NCBI RefSeq assembly: GCF_040676615.1 | Contig: NZ_JBFAPI010000016.1 | Location: 62,001 to 126,000, forward strand | Reading direction: 5' to 3' | Length of the DNA: 64,000 nt | Source: Asanoa sp040676615 | Lineage (GTDB): Bacteria > Actinomycetota > Actinomycetes > Mycobacteriales > Micromonosporaceae | Shown here: piece after piece, positions 37,897 to 46,921 of the stretch | Position numbering within the stretch: the first letter of the stretch is position 1 | How the letters are laid out: each line of letters begins with the position of its first letter | Program-made: the position numbers and the translations under genes | Notes under the pieces: model-generated | Database searches by the model: none | Told to the model about the DNA's origin: nothing | Seen by the model: only the letters and a program-made list of their open reading frames with translations

Positions 37897-40485
37897 GTGT
37901 CGACCGCGACCCCGCCCGCGGCCGCGATCCACAACCCGGATCAGCGGCTGCGCGTGTTCGTCAGCTCCACGCTCGACGAGCTCGCGGCCGAGCGGAGGGC
38001 GGTCAACGAGGCCGTTCTCCGGCTGCACCTCGCACCGGTGATGTTCGAGCACGGTGCCCGGCCGCACGCACCACGCGACGTCTACCGCGCCCATGTCGCC
38101 CAGAGTCACCTCTTCATCGGCGTGTACGGCGAAGACTACGGCTGGATCCCCCCGGGCGCCTCGATCTCGGGCATCGAAGACGAATACCGGCTGGCCGCCG
38201 ACATGCCCCGGCTGATCTACGTCAAGTCGCCGGCACCCCGGCGCGACCCCCGGCTGACCGAGCTGATCGAAGACATCGAGGACAGCGCCGACGTCTCCTT
38301 CCGGCTCTTCAGCGACGCACAGGAGCTGCGGCGGCTGGTCGAGCACGACATCGCGGTGCTGCTGACCGAGCGGTTCCAGGAGAGCGGCGCCGGGCCGGAG
38401 ACGGCGCCGCTGGCGGCCGTGCCGGTCGCCCGGACCCAGATGTTCGACCGCGACCTGGAGATCGCGGCGCTGAGCGAACTGCTCACCGACGAGGACGTGC
38501 GGCTGGTCACACTGACCGGGCCGGGCGGCGTCGGCAAGACCCGGCTGGCCACCGACCTGGCCGACCGGCTGCGCCCGCAGTTCCCGGACGGGATCGGCTA
38601 CGTCGAACTGTCCGCGGTCAACTCGCCGGACATGGTGATCGACGCGATCGCCCGGGCACTGGGGCTGCGCACCTCGAGCACCTGGCGCCCGCTGGCCGAC
38701 GTGGTGGCGTTTCTGCGTACCCGGCAGGTGTTGCTCGTGGTCGACAACTTCGAGCACGTCGCCGACGCGGCGCCCGTGCTCGCCGACATCCTCGCCGGCG
38801 CCGCCGACGTCACCGCGCTGGTGACCAGCCGCTCGCCGCTGCGGATCAGCGGCGAGCACGCGTTCGCGCTCGAGCCGCTGGCCATCCCGGACCGCGACAT
38901 CACGCTCGACGTCGTCCGGCACTACGGCTCGGTGCGGCTGTTCGTCGACCGGGCCCGCGCCGCGTCGGGCGAGTTCACGCTGACCGCCGACAACCTGGAC
39001 GCGGTGGTGGGGATCTGCCGCCGGCTGGAAGGCCTGCCGCTCGCGATCGAACTCGCCGCCGCGAAGATCCGGGTCCTGCCGCCGGCCGCGATCCTGCAGC
39101 GGATGGGCCGCCCGCTGGAGTTGCTCACCGGCGGTCCGCGCGACCTGCCGGACCGGCAGCGCACCCTGCGTGACACCGTGGCCTGGAGCTATGACCTGCT
39201 CTCCCCGGGCGAGCGGGCGCTGTTGCTGCGGCTGGCGGTGTTCGCCGGCGGCTTCACGCTCGAGGCCGCCGAGGCGGTCGCCGACGCCGCTGCCCTGGGC
39301 GGCGACGTGGTCGACGTGGTCGACGCGCTCGACGGACTGGTGCAGAGCAGCCTGGTCCGGCAGGAGACGACACCCACGGCCGAGCCGCGGTTCCGGATGC
39401 TCGACAGCATCCGCGAGTTCGCGCTGGACAAGATGCGCGACGGCCCGGACTGGGACGCCGCGCACCAGGCGCACGCCGAGTACTGCCTGGGCGTGGCGGT
39501 CGCCGTCGAGCCGTTGCTCAACCGGCTGGCCGAGCGCGGGATGCTGGACCGCCTGGAGGTCGAACACGACAACATGACCGCGTCGATCACCTGGTTCCTC
39601 GAGCGCAACGACCCGGAGTCGGCGCTGCGGCTCAGTGAGGCGATCTGGGTGTTCTGGTGGCTGCACGGCCACATCGACGAGGCGCTGCGCTACCTCACCC
39701 GGATCTTCGAGATGAACGACTACCTGTCCCGGCGGGGGTACGGCCGCGCGCTGCTCGCCGCCGGCACGATGTCGCTGGCCAGCGGCGACCTGGCCCGGGG
39801 CGGGCCGCGACTGGAGCGGGCACTGCTGATCCTGCGCGAGGTCGGTGACATGGAGGGCGTCGCCCGGGCCGCCGGGCCGCTCGGCCACCTCGCGATCGTG
39901 ACCCGCGACTTCGCCAGGGCGCGCCCGCTGGTCGAGGAGGCCGGCCGGCTCAGCGCACAGAGCGGCGACGACTGGCAGAGCAGCATCTACCACACCCGGC
40001 TGGGCTCGATCGCGCTGCTGGAGGGCAACCACGACGACGCGGCCGACGAGTTCCATGCCGCGCTGGTCACCGCACAGCACACCGACGACGCGCTGGGCAC
40101 CTCGATCGCGCTCTACAGCCTCGGGCTCAACGCGATCAGCCAGGGCGACCTGGCGGAGGCGCACGACTACCTGGCCGACGGGCTGTCCTCGGCCTACGGC
40201 AAGGGCGACACCAACAGCCCGCCGCTGTTCATCGCGGCGCTGGCCGACCTCGCCGCCCGGCAGGGCGAGCCCGAACGCGCGGTGCGGCTGACCGCCGCGG
40301 CCGAGTCGCTGCGGACGCCGTCGGGGACCACCTGGCTCGCCGCGTGGGTGCTGCCCTGGCCGCAGGACGGGCCGACCGCCGACGCGCTGCGCCGCAAGCT
40401 GGGCGGCGCCGTCTACGACAAGGCCCGCCGCGACGGTGGCGCGCTCGGCCTGGACCGCGCGACCGCGGAGGCGTTGGCGACCTGA
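37897..40485 (+). CDS. DUF4062 - STAND ATPase - TPR protein
   Basis: This 862-residue protein opens with DUF4062 (about 15-120: RLRVFVSSTLDELAAERRAV, then SHLFIGVYGEDYGW). An NB-ARC-like STAND ATPase follows, with Walker A TGPGGVGKT (about 208-216), Walker B VLLVVDNFEHV, the ALVTSRSPLRISGE sensor and GLPLAIELAAA. The C-terminal third is made of TPR-like helices. Such proteins act as signal-sensing switches; some STAND proteins defend against phage, and others regulate transcription, but this one has no DNA-binding domain. GTG 37897 follows AAGGTGGTG. Confidence 0.88.
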   Translation: MSTATPPAAAIHNPDQRLRVFVSSTLDELAAERRAVNEAVLRLHLAPVMFEHGARPHAPRDVYRAHVAQSHLFIGVYGEDYGWIPPGASISGIEDEYRLAADMPRLIYVKSPAPRRDPRLTELIEDIEDSADVSFRLFSDAQELRRLVEHDIAVLLTERFQESGAGPETAPLAAVPVARTQMFDRDLEIAALSELLTDEDVRLVTLTGPGGVGKTRLATDLADRLRPQFPDGIGYVELSAVNSPDMVIDAIARALGLRTSSTWRPLADVVAFLRTRQVLLVVDNFEHVADAAPVLADILAGAADVTALVTSRSPLRISGEHAFALEPLAIPDRDITLDVVRHYGSVRLFVDRARAASGEFTLTADNLDAVVGICRRLEGLPLAIELAAAKIRVLPPAAILQRMGRPLELLTGGPRDLPDRQRTLRDTVAWSYDLLSPGERALLLRLAVFAGGFTLEAAEAVADAAALGGDVVDVVDALDGLVQSSLVRQETTPTAEPRFRMLDSIREFALDKMRDGPDWDAAHQAHAEYCLGVAVAVEPLLNRLAERGMLDRLEVEHDNMTASITWFLERNDPESALRLSEAIWVFWWLHGHIDEALRYLTRIFEMNDYLSRRGYGRALLAAGTMSLASGDLARGGPRLERALLILREVGDMEGVARAAGPLGHLAIVTRDFARARPLVEEAGRLSAQSGDDWQSSIYHTRLGSIALLEGNHDDAADEFHAALVTAQHTDDALGTSIALYSLGLNAISQGDLAEAHDYLADGLSSAYGKGDTNSPPLFIAALADLAARQGEPERAVRLTAAAESLRTPSGTTWLAAWVLPWPQDGPTADALRRKLGGAVYDKARRDGGALGLDRATAEALAT

Positions 40486-40568
40486 CCCGATTTGCGGCTT
40501 GGATCGGGTTACAGACGCCGACCTAGTTGATCATGCAGAGGTCGGGCGATGCTCATACGCTTTCGGAT

Positions 40569-40841
40569 ATGCCGTATCGATTCGTGGGTCGGGCGCGAAC
40601 CGCCGACTCCATCCGCCTGGAACGCCCCCGGCCGACCACGAGCGGCACGGTGCGCGGCCGGGTCGACAAACCCGACGTGAACACGCGGGCCATCCGCCTG
40701 CCCGAAGCCACCCAGGCCATCTTCGTCGACCACAGCGGGCGCCGCGGCCGGCGCCTGCGCCGAGCGGCGTACGCCGTGCTCGTGGTGGTGTTGGCCCTGC
40801 TCGCGCTGCTCTGGCTGAGCCAGGCGGTCTGGGTGGGCTGA
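40569..40841 (+). CDS. Small single-pass membrane protein
   Basis: This 90-residue protein has a basic N-terminal half (IRLERPRPTTSGTVRGRV, then HSGRRGRRLRRA) and one C-terminal helix (YAVLVVVLALLALLWLSQAVWV). It is unrecognised by family. Its stop overlaps the deacetylase-glycosyltransferase start (TGATG), so the two are coupled and it may be an accessory subunit. Alternative starts at 40527 (TTG) and 40533 are possible. Confidence 0.65.
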   Translation: MPYRFVGRARTADSIRLERPRPTTSGTVRGRVDKPDVNTRAIRLPEATQAIFVDHSGRRGRRLRRAAYAVLVVVLALLALLWLSQAVWVG

Positions 40842-43009
40842 TGGCCACCTACCGCGCCGGGCAACGGATCGGCGATACCCAGCACGTCGTCATGCCCGAG
40901 CCGAGCCAACCGCGGTTGCGCGGCCGGCGCTGGATCCTCGCCGGGATCGGCACCCTGGTGCTGGCCAACCTGCTCGCGATCGGCGCCTACGCCAACTCCC
41001 GGTTCGCGCCCGACAACCAGAACAAGCCAGGGCGGCAGGACACGGTGCCGGCGGCCGTACGCGACGGCGGCCCCGTGGTCGACACGCGCGCCGGGCGGAG
41101 CGCGAGCCACAAGGTGCCGGACCGCACCATCGTGCTCACCTTCGACGACGGCCCCGACCCGCGGTGGACCTCACAGGTGCTCGACGTGCTGCACAAGCAC
41201 GGCGTCAAGGCGACCTTCTTCGTGATCGGTTCGCAGGCCAGCCGGCACCCGGAGTTCGTGGAGCGGATGGTCCGCGAGGGTCACGAGGTCGGCGCGCACA
41301 CGTTCACCCACCCCGACCTGCCGGGGCTGGCCGGGTGGCGGCAACGGCTGGAGCTGAGCCAGACCCGGTCGGCCATCGCCTACGCCGCCGGCATCACCAC
41401 GCCGCTGCTGCGGCTGCCCTACTCGAGCGGGGTCGACTCGCTCGACGACGAACACTGGTCGGTGGTCCGCGCCGCCGGTGACCAGGCCATGGTCACGGTG
41501 TTCGACGACACCGACAGCCGCGACTGGGCCCGGCCCGGCGCCGACGCGATCGTGCGCAACTCGACGCCCGACGACGGCAACGGCGCCGTGGTGCTGATGC
41601 ACGACGCTGGCGGCGACCGGGCACAGACGGTCGCCGCGCTCGACCGGTTCATCCCGCAGATGCAGCAGCGCGGCTATCGCTTCGCGACGGTGCAGGAGGC
41701 GTTCGGCACGGCGGCGCCCGACCTCGCGCCGGGCCGGGCCAGCACGGCCGACCGGATCCGGGGCGGCCTGCTGGTCTGGGCGGTCAAGGTGTCCGACGGC
41801 ACCAACCGGGTGCTCTGGGTGCTCCTGCTGCTGGTCGGGGCGCTGACGCTGCTGCGTACCCTGGTGCTCTTCGGTTTCGCCCTTCGGCACGCGCGCAGGC
41901 GCCGCTCCCGGACCTGGTCGTGGGGTGCCGAGGTGAACGACCCGGTCACCGTGCTCGTGCCGGCCTACAACGAGGTGCGGACGATCGCCGCGGCCGTGCG
42001 CAGCCTGGCCACCGGCACCCATCCGGTGATCGAGGTGCTGGTCATCGACGACGAGTCCGACGACGGCACGGCCGACGAGGTGGCGGCGCTCGACCTGCCC
42101 AACGTGCGGGTGGTGCGGGTGCCCGGCGGCGGCAAGGCGGCCGCGCTCAACGCCGGCGTCGCGCTGGCCAGCCACGACCTGCTGGTGATGGTCGACGCCG
42201 ACACCGTGGTCGCGCCGGACGCGATACACAAGCTGGTGCAGCCGTTCGCCGACCCGGGGGTGGGCGCGGTCGCCGGCAACGTCAAGGTCGGCAACCGGCG
42301 CCGGATCATCGGTCGCTGGCAACACATCGAGTACGTCATCGGCTTCAACCTGGACCGCCGCCTCTACGAGACCCTGCGCTGCATGCCGACCATCCCGGGC
42401 GCGCTGGGCGGCTTCCGCAAGGCCGCGGTGCTGGCGGCGGGCGGGCTCAGCCGGGCCACCCTCGCCGAGGACACCGACCTGACGATGGCCATCCACCGGG
42501 CCGGCTGGCGCGTGGTCTACGAGGAGAGCGCGGTCGCCCGCACCGAGGCGCCCAACACGCTCGGCCAGCTCTGGCGGCAGCGCTACCGGTGGAGCTACGG
42601 CACGATGCAGGCGATGTGGCGGCACCGGCGCGCGGTCGTCGAGAAGGGCGCCTCGGGCCGGTTCGGCCGGCGCGGCCTGCCGTTCATCGCGCTGTTCTCG
42701 GTCGCCCTCCCGCTGCTGGCCCCGGTGCTCGACATCCTCGCCGTCTACGGGCTCTTCTTCCTCGACCGCAAGGAAGCGCTGATCGCCTGGCTGGCCGTGC
42801 TGGTGATCCAGGTGCTCACCGCGATCCTGGCGTTCCGGCTCGACCGCGAGCCGCTGCGGCCACTCTGGGCGTTGCCGTTCCAGCAGCTCGTCTACCGCCA
42901 GGTGATGTATCTCGTGCTGGTGCACGCGGCCGCCACCGCGCTGACCGGCGGGCTGTTGCGTTGGCAACACTTGCGCCGCAGCGGGGAGGTCGCCGCCGAC
43001 GCCGCCTAG
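40841..43009 (+). CDS. Polysaccharide deacetylase - glycosyltransferase family 2 fusion
   Basis: This 722-residue membrane protein has a TM helix (about 28-50), an extracytoplasmic NodB deacetylase (LTFDDGPDPRWT; HTFTHPD; LRLPYSSG) and a TM helix near 320. A cytoplasmic GT2 domain follows (VTVLVPAYNE, then MVDADT, LAEDTDLT and the processive-synthase motif RQRYRW), and then terminal helices. It probably builds and partly de-N-acetylates an extracellular polysaccharide. The fusion resembles PNAG/chitin-like synthesis; the polymer is unknown. Confidence 0.92.
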   Translation: MATYRAGQRIGDTQHVVMPEPSQPRLRGRRWILAGIGTLVLANLLAIGAYANSRFAPDNQNKPGRQDTVPAAVRDGGPVVDTRAGRSASHKVPDRTIVLTFDDGPDPRWTSQVLDVLHKHGVKATFFVIGSQASRHPEFVERMVREGHEVGAHTFTHPDLPGLAGWRQRLELSQTRSAIAYAAGITTPLLRLPYSSGVDSLDDEHWSVVRAAGDQAMVTVFDDTDSRDWARPGADAIVRNSTPDDGNGAVVLMHDAGGDRAQTVAALDRFIPQMQQRGYRFATVQEAFGTAAPDLAPGRASTADRIRGGLLVWAVKVSDGTNRVLWVLLLLVGALTLLRTLVLFGFALRHARRRRSRTWSWGAEVNDPVTVLVPAYNEVRTIAAAVRSLATGTHPVIEVLVIDDESDDGTADEVAALDLPNVRVVRVPGGGKAAALNAGVALASHDLLVMVDADTVVAPDAIHKLVQPFADPGVGAVAGNVKVGNRRRIIGRWQHIEYVIGFNLDRRLYETLRCMPTIPGALGGFRKAAVLAAGGLSRATLAEDTDLTMAIHRAGWRVVYEESAVARTEAPNTLGQLWRQRYRWSYGTMQAMWRHRRAVVEKGASGRFGRRGLPFIALFSVALPLLAPVLDILAVYGLFFLDRKEALIAWLAVLVIQVLTAILAFRLDREPLRPLWALPFQQLVYRQVMYLVLVHAAATALTGGLLRWQHLRRSGEVAADAA

Positions 43010-43020
43010 TTTCGGGGCTA

Positions 43021-43038
43021 CCTTACGTTTACGTAAGG
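43021..43038 (+). promoter_or_regulatory. MerR-type operator
   Basis: CCTTACGT-TT-ACGTAAGG is a perfect inverted repeat 19 bp before the MFS start. Dyads of this TTACGT form are typical MerR-family sites, and a MerR gene ends the operon. Confidence 0.75.
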
Positions 43039-43056
43039 AACCGAAAGGGGCGTCGG

Positions 43057-44763
43057 GTGCGACACAAGCTGGACTACAAGTGGGTGGCGCTGTCCAACAC
43101 CACCCTGGGCATGCTGGTGGCGACGATCAACTCGTCGATCCTGCTGATCGCGTTGCCCGACATCTTCCGCGGTATCGGCATCGACCCGCTCGCACCCGGC
43201 AACACCAGCTACCTGCTCTGGATGATCCTGGGCTTCATGGTCGTGATGGCGGTGCTGCTGGTCAGCCTCGGCCGGCTGGGCGACATCTACGGCCGGGTGA
43301 AGATGTTCAACCTCGGCTTCGCCGTCTTCACCTTCTTCTCCGTGCTGCTGACCGTCACCTGGATGCACGGCTCCGCCGCGGCACTGTGGATCATCCTGAT
43401 GCGGGTCGGCCAGGGCGTCGGCGGCGCGATGCTGTTCGCCAACTCGACCGCGATCCTCACCGACGCGTTCCCGGCCAACCAGCGCGGCCTCGCGCTCGGC
43501 GTCAACTCGATCGCCGCGATCGCCGGTTCGTTCATCGGCCTCGTGCTCGGCGGCGTGCTCGCGCCGATCTCCTGGCGGCTGGTGTTCCTCGTCTCCGTGC
43601 CGATCGGCGTGCTGGCCACCGTCTGGTCGTTCCGCAGCCTCCGGGAGAGTGGCATCCGCCGCAAGGCCAAGGTCGACTGGTGGGGCAACGTCACGTTCGC
43701 GATCGGCCTGATCGGCCTGATGATCGGCATCACGTACGGGATCCAGCCCTATCACGAGCACACGATGGGCTGGACCTCGCCGCTGGTGCTCAGCACCCTG
43801 ATCGGCGGCGTCGTGGTGCTGGTCGTCTTCTGCCTGATCGAGTTGCGGGTCGACGAGCCGATGTTCCACCTCGACCTGTTCCGGATCCGGGCGTTCGCCG
43901 GCGGCAACATCGCCACGCTGCTGGCCGCGATGGGCCGCGGTGGCCTCCAGTTCATCCTGATCATCTGGCTGCAGGGCATCTGGCTGCCCCGGCACGGCTA
44001 CGACTTCACCGAGACGCCGCTGTGGGCCGGCATCTACATGCTCCCGCTGATCGCCGGCTTCCTGGTCGCCGGGCCGGTGTCCGGTTACCTGTCCGACCGG
44101 TTCGGCGCCCGGCCGTTCGCGACCGGTGGGCTGGTGCTGGCCGCGGTCAGCTTCGGGCTGCTGATCCTGTTGCCGGTCGACTTCGCGTACATCTGGTTCG
44201 CGCTGATCCTGCTCCTGAACGGCATCGGCATGGGCCTGTTCGCGTCGCCGAACTCGGCCGGCGTGATGAACAGCCTGCCGCCCAACCAGCGCGGGGCCGG
44301 TGCCGGCATGCTCGCCACCTTCCAGAACACCGCCAGCGTGCTGTCGATCGGTGTCTTCTTCACCCTGATGATCATCGGGCTGGCCGCCGACCTGCCCAGC
44401 GCGCTGCAGTCCGGCCTGACCGCGCACGGGGTCAGCTCGACCGACGCGGCCACCGTGGCGGCCCTGCCACCGGTGGCGACGCTGTTCGCGTCGTTCCTCG
44501 GCTACAACCCGATGCAGACCCTGCTCGGCCAGCAGACGCTCGACGCGCTGCCGCCCGGCCAGGCCCAGGAGATCACCGGACGCGCCTTCTTCCCCGAGCT
44601 GATCTCGGCGCCGTTCCACACCGCGCTCGTCTACGCTTTTATCTTCGCCATCGTGGCGTGCCTGGTCGCCGTCGTCGCGTCACTGCTGCGCGGCGGCAAA
44701 TACCACCACACCGAGGAGACGACCGTGCCGCCTCGCGAACCTGCCGACGCCGTAGCGCCGTGA
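43057..44763 (+). CDS. MFS drug exporter, DHA2 (EmrB/QacA) type
   Basis: This 568-residue protein has 14 predicted membrane helices. Motif LVSLGRLGDIYGRVKMFNLG follows helix 2, and the antiporter motif C-like segment GAMLFANSTAILTDAFP is present. It probably exports drugs or metabolites using the proton gradient. The GTG at 43057 has AAAGGGG 6 bp upstream. A 4-bp overlap couples it to the MerR regulator. Confidence 0.92.
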   Translation: MRHKLDYKWVALSNTTLGMLVATINSSILLIALPDIFRGIGIDPLAPGNTSYLLWMILGFMVVMAVLLVSLGRLGDIYGRVKMFNLGFAVFTFFSVLLTVTWMHGSAAALWIILMRVGQGVGGAMLFANSTAILTDAFPANQRGLALGVNSIAAIAGSFIGLVLGGVLAPISWRLVFLVSVPIGVLATVWSFRSLRESGIRRKAKVDWWGNVTFAIGLIGLMIGITYGIQPYHEHTMGWTSPLVLSTLIGGVVVLVVFCLIELRVDEPMFHLDLFRIRAFAGGNIATLLAAMGRGGLQFILIIWLQGIWLPRHGYDFTETPLWAGIYMLPLIAGFLVAGPVSGYLSDRFGARPFATGGLVLAAVSFGLLILLPVDFAYIWFALILLLNGIGMGLFASPNSAGVMNSLPPNQRGAGAGMLATFQNTASVLSIGVFFTLMIIGLAADLPSALQSGLTAHGVSSTDAATVAALPPVATLFASFLGYNPMQTLLGQQTLDALPPGQAQEITGRAFFPELISAPFHTALVYAFIFAIVACLVAVVASLLRGGKYHHTEETTVPPREPADAVAP

Positions 44764-45203
44764 CCTCGCCCGCTGACCCGCGCTACCGGATCGGCGAGGC
44801 CGCCGAGGCCGCGGGCGTGACCCCCCGGACGATCCGCTACTACGAGGAGATCGGCCTGCTCGGCGCGGCGGGTGACCGGCTCAAGGGCAGCCACCGGCTC
44901 TACAGCGACGCCGACGTCGAGCGGCTGCGCGAACTGGTTCGACTGCGCGACCTGCTCGGGGTCTCGCTCGAGGAACTGACCCGGCTGGCCGACACCATCG
45001 AGGTGCGGGCCAGCCTGCGCGACCAGTGGGCGAGCAGCACCGACGACGCCGACCGGGTGCGGATCCTCGAAGCGGCCGTCGACAACATCGAGCGCCAGCT
45101 CGAGCTGGTGCACGCCCGGCAGCGCAGCCTGGCCGAGTTCGCGACCGAGCGGAAGGCGAAACTGGCCGACCTGCACCGGCAGCTGGCCGAGCTGCGCGGC
45201 TGA
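44760..45203 (+). CDS. MerR family transcriptional regulator
   Basis: This 147-residue regulator has the MerR helix-turn-helix (YRIGEAAEAAGVTPRTIRYY, then EEIGLL) followed by a long dimerisation helix (residues ~85-140). There is no metal-binding cysteine set or drug-binding domain. The GTG start overlaps the MFS stop (GTGA). It is the likely controller of its own operon through the 43021 dyad. Confidence 0.92.
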   Translation: MTSPADPRYRIGEAAEAAGVTPRTIRYYEEIGLLGAAGDRLKGSHRLYSDADVERLRELVRLRDLLGVSLEELTRLADTIEVRASLRDQWASSTDDADRVRILEAAVDNIERQLELVHARQRSLAEFATERKAKLADLHRQLAELRG

Positions 45204-45234
45204 GTTTCGGGTCCGCATCGGCGGGTACCCCGCG

Positions 45235-45561
45235 ATGATGAGCGTTCGGCGGGTACGCGGCATGTCGGCCGAGCCGGAAGTCGTGTTCAACACGGCCACC
45301 GACCCGGCCCGGGTGGGCTGGCTGCCCGCCCCGCTGCACCGGCGACCGGCCACGACCGAGCCCGACCTGTTCGCCACCTGGCGCGACGAGGCCGGCGCCT
45401 GGTGGGCCGACCTGCGGGTCGACGACGTACCCACCGGCGGCGCCCTGGCGGTGCTGGAGATGGCCGCCGACGGCTTGGACGACCGCGGCCTCGCGCCGGT
45501 CGTCGAGCAGTCGCTGTTCGACCTCGATCGCGAGGTGGACGACAGCGTCAGCCCCGGCTGA
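45235..45561 (+). CDS. Hypothetical protein
   Basis: This 108-residue soluble protein contains EPEVVFNTATDPARVGWLP and LFATWRDEAGAWWADLRV, a compact Trp-rich sequence that I cannot assign to a named family. A start at 45262 (MSAEPEVV) is also plausible and perhaps better. It is 31 bp downstream of merR and could be in the same transcript. Confidence 0.6.
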   Translation: MMSVRRVRGMSAEPEVVFNTATDPARVGWLPAPLHRRPATTEPDLFATWRDEAGAWWADLRVDDVPTGGALAVLEMAADGLDDRGLAPVVEQSLFDLDREVDDSVSPG

Positions 45562-45577
45562 GCTATTTTTCGGGGCG

Positions 45578-46276
45578 ATGACCCCAGCCCTGCACGTCTT
45601 CGACATGGACGGCACGCTCCTGCGTGGCACGTCGGCGAGCCTGCGGATCGCGGAGGCGACCGGCACCGTGTCGGCGGTGGCGGAGTTGGAGGCCGCGTTC
45701 GTTGCCGGGCTGATCGACACCGCCGGGTTCGCGGTCGGGGTGCATCGGCTGTGGTCGGGGCTGACCTCTTCGACCGTGGCCGCCGTGTTCGCCGGCGCAC
45801 CGTGGCTGTCGGGCATTCGGGAGGTCTGCGCCGACATCCGGCGGCGGGGCGAGCGGTCGCTGGTCGTCACGCTGTCGCCGGACTTCTTCGCCTCGCTCCT
45901 GCTGGCCGAGGGGGTCGACGAGGTGGTGGCGTCGCGCTTTCCCGCGGTGCCCTTCGTCGCGCCGATCGACCCGGCCGGGATCCTGACGCCGGCCGACAAG
46001 GTGCGGGTGGTCTCCTCGGCCCTGTTCCGGCTCGGGGTGCCGTTGTCGCGCTGCGTCGCGTACGGGGACTCTCTTTCGGACGGTCCGCTCTTCGCCCATC
46101 TGGGTGCGACGACGGTCGCGGTCAACGCCGACGCGCGGCTGAGGGCGGTCGCGGGGGCCGCGTACGACGGCGACGACCTGCTCGCGGCTTACGCGATCGG
46201 GCGGTCGCTGCTCTCCGGCGCGTCAGCAGCGCCGGTCGACGGCGCAGAGCCGGTCGGCGGCCTGTCGGCCGAATAG
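45578..46276 (+). CDS. HAD-IB family hydrolase (SerB-like)
   Basis: This 232-residue phosphatase has HAD motif I FDMDGTLLRGTSA, motif II LVVTLSPDFF and motif III/IV ADKVRVV..YGDSLSDGPLF. It resembles phosphoserine phosphatase-like enzymes of subclass IB; the substrate is unknown. Its 3' end overlaps the convergent anti-sigma-like gene by 54 bp, which suggests one of the two ends is extended or degraded. Confidence 0.85.
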   Translation: MTPALHVFDMDGTLLRGTSASLRIAEATGTVSAVAELEAAFVAGLIDTAGFAVGVHRLWSGLTSSTVAAVFAGAPWLSGIREVCADIRRRGERSLVVTLSPDFFASLLLAEGVDEVVASRFPAVPFVAPIDPAGILTPADKVRVVSSALFRLGVPLSRCVAYGDSLSDGPLFAHLGATTVAVNADARLRAVAGAAYDGDDLLAAYAIGRSLLSGASAAPVDGAEPVGGLSAE

Positions 46277-46699
46277 CCGTATCAGGGACGGCGGACGGGG
46301 TCGGGCCGATGCCCCCACGGCGTCGGGCCGATGGTGCCCGATGCCCGACGGGATCGGGCCGTTGGCGCCCGACGGCGTCGGGCTGGTGATGCCCAACGGC
46401 GTCGCGCCGATGGTGCCGAACGGGGTCGAGCCGATGATGCCCGACGGCGTCGGGCTGCTCGTGCCCGACGGGGTCGGGCCGATGATGCCCGACGGGTATG
46501 GCCCGGCCGGCACCGACCACGTGCCGGTCGCCAGCCAGCCCGCGGCGGCCGCGATCACCAGCACGCTCAGGGCGGCGAGCACCACCGCCCGCTGCCGGCG
46601 CCGGTCTCGCCCACGCTCCCGGATCTGGTCGGGCTCGGCCCACGCGACGTCGGGCAGCTCATGGTCGAGCCGACCCGCCAGCTCCTCGAGATCAGCCAC
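46223..46699 (-). CDS. Anti-sigma-like membrane protein with PTPSG repeats
   Basis: This 158-residue protein begins VADLEELAGRLDHELPDVAW, has one membrane helix (RAVVLAALSVLVIAAAAGWLA) and then an extracellular tail of IIGPTPSG-like repeats. Around residue 125 the tail switches to GIGHHRPDAVG, which is what the same repeat DNA gives in the next frame, so a frameshift in the repeats probably replaced the original C-terminus. The GTG overlaps the stop of a broken sigma gene, a typical sigma/anti-sigma layout. Confidence 0.6.
   Translation of the reverse strand: MADLEELAGRLDHELPDVAWAEPDQIRERGRDRRRQRAVVLAALSVLVIAAAAGWLATGTWSVPAGPYPSGIIGPTPSGTSSPTPSGIIGSTPFGTIGATPLGITSPTPSGANGPIPSGIGHHRPDAVGASARPRPPSLIRLFGRQAADRLCAVDRRC
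46310..46505 (-). repeat. Degenerate tandem repeat in the anti-sigma-like gene
   Basis: Imperfect units of 24-30 bp built on GTCGGGCCGATGATGCCCGA encode the PTPSG tail. An irregular unit near 46335-46345 (ATGGTGCCCGATGCCCGA) is where the frame shifts. Confidence 0.75.
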
Positions 46700-46908
46700 G
46701 GTCGGCCTCCACTTCCGGCCCGTCGCGGTCGGCGAGCAACAGGGCGAGCGCGGCCCGGCCACCGGCCAGCCCGGCCTTGACCGTGCCGAGCGCAACGCCG
46801 CTCTCGTCGGCGATATCGCCGGTCATAGCCCAGCGTCCGCCACACGCTGCCGCGGTAGAAGTCGTCGAAGCTTGCCGTCCGCGCATCGCCCGTGAACCCC
46901 TCCCCCAC
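46692..46908 (-). pseudogene. Remnant of an ECF (SigE-family) sigma factor gene
   Basis: The ATG at 46908 gives DARTASFDDFYRGSVWRTLGY, an ECF sigma N-terminus. The frame then changes, and the other frame gives AMTGDIADESGVALGTVKAG plus LAGGRAALALLLADRDGPE, which joins the start of region 2 directly to region 4's helix-turn-helix. About 300 bp of regions 2-4 are missing and the frame is broken, so no functional sigma factor can be made. Its stop overlaps the anti-sigma-like start. Confidence 0.8.
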
Positions 46909-46921
46909 GCCCGATGCGGGA

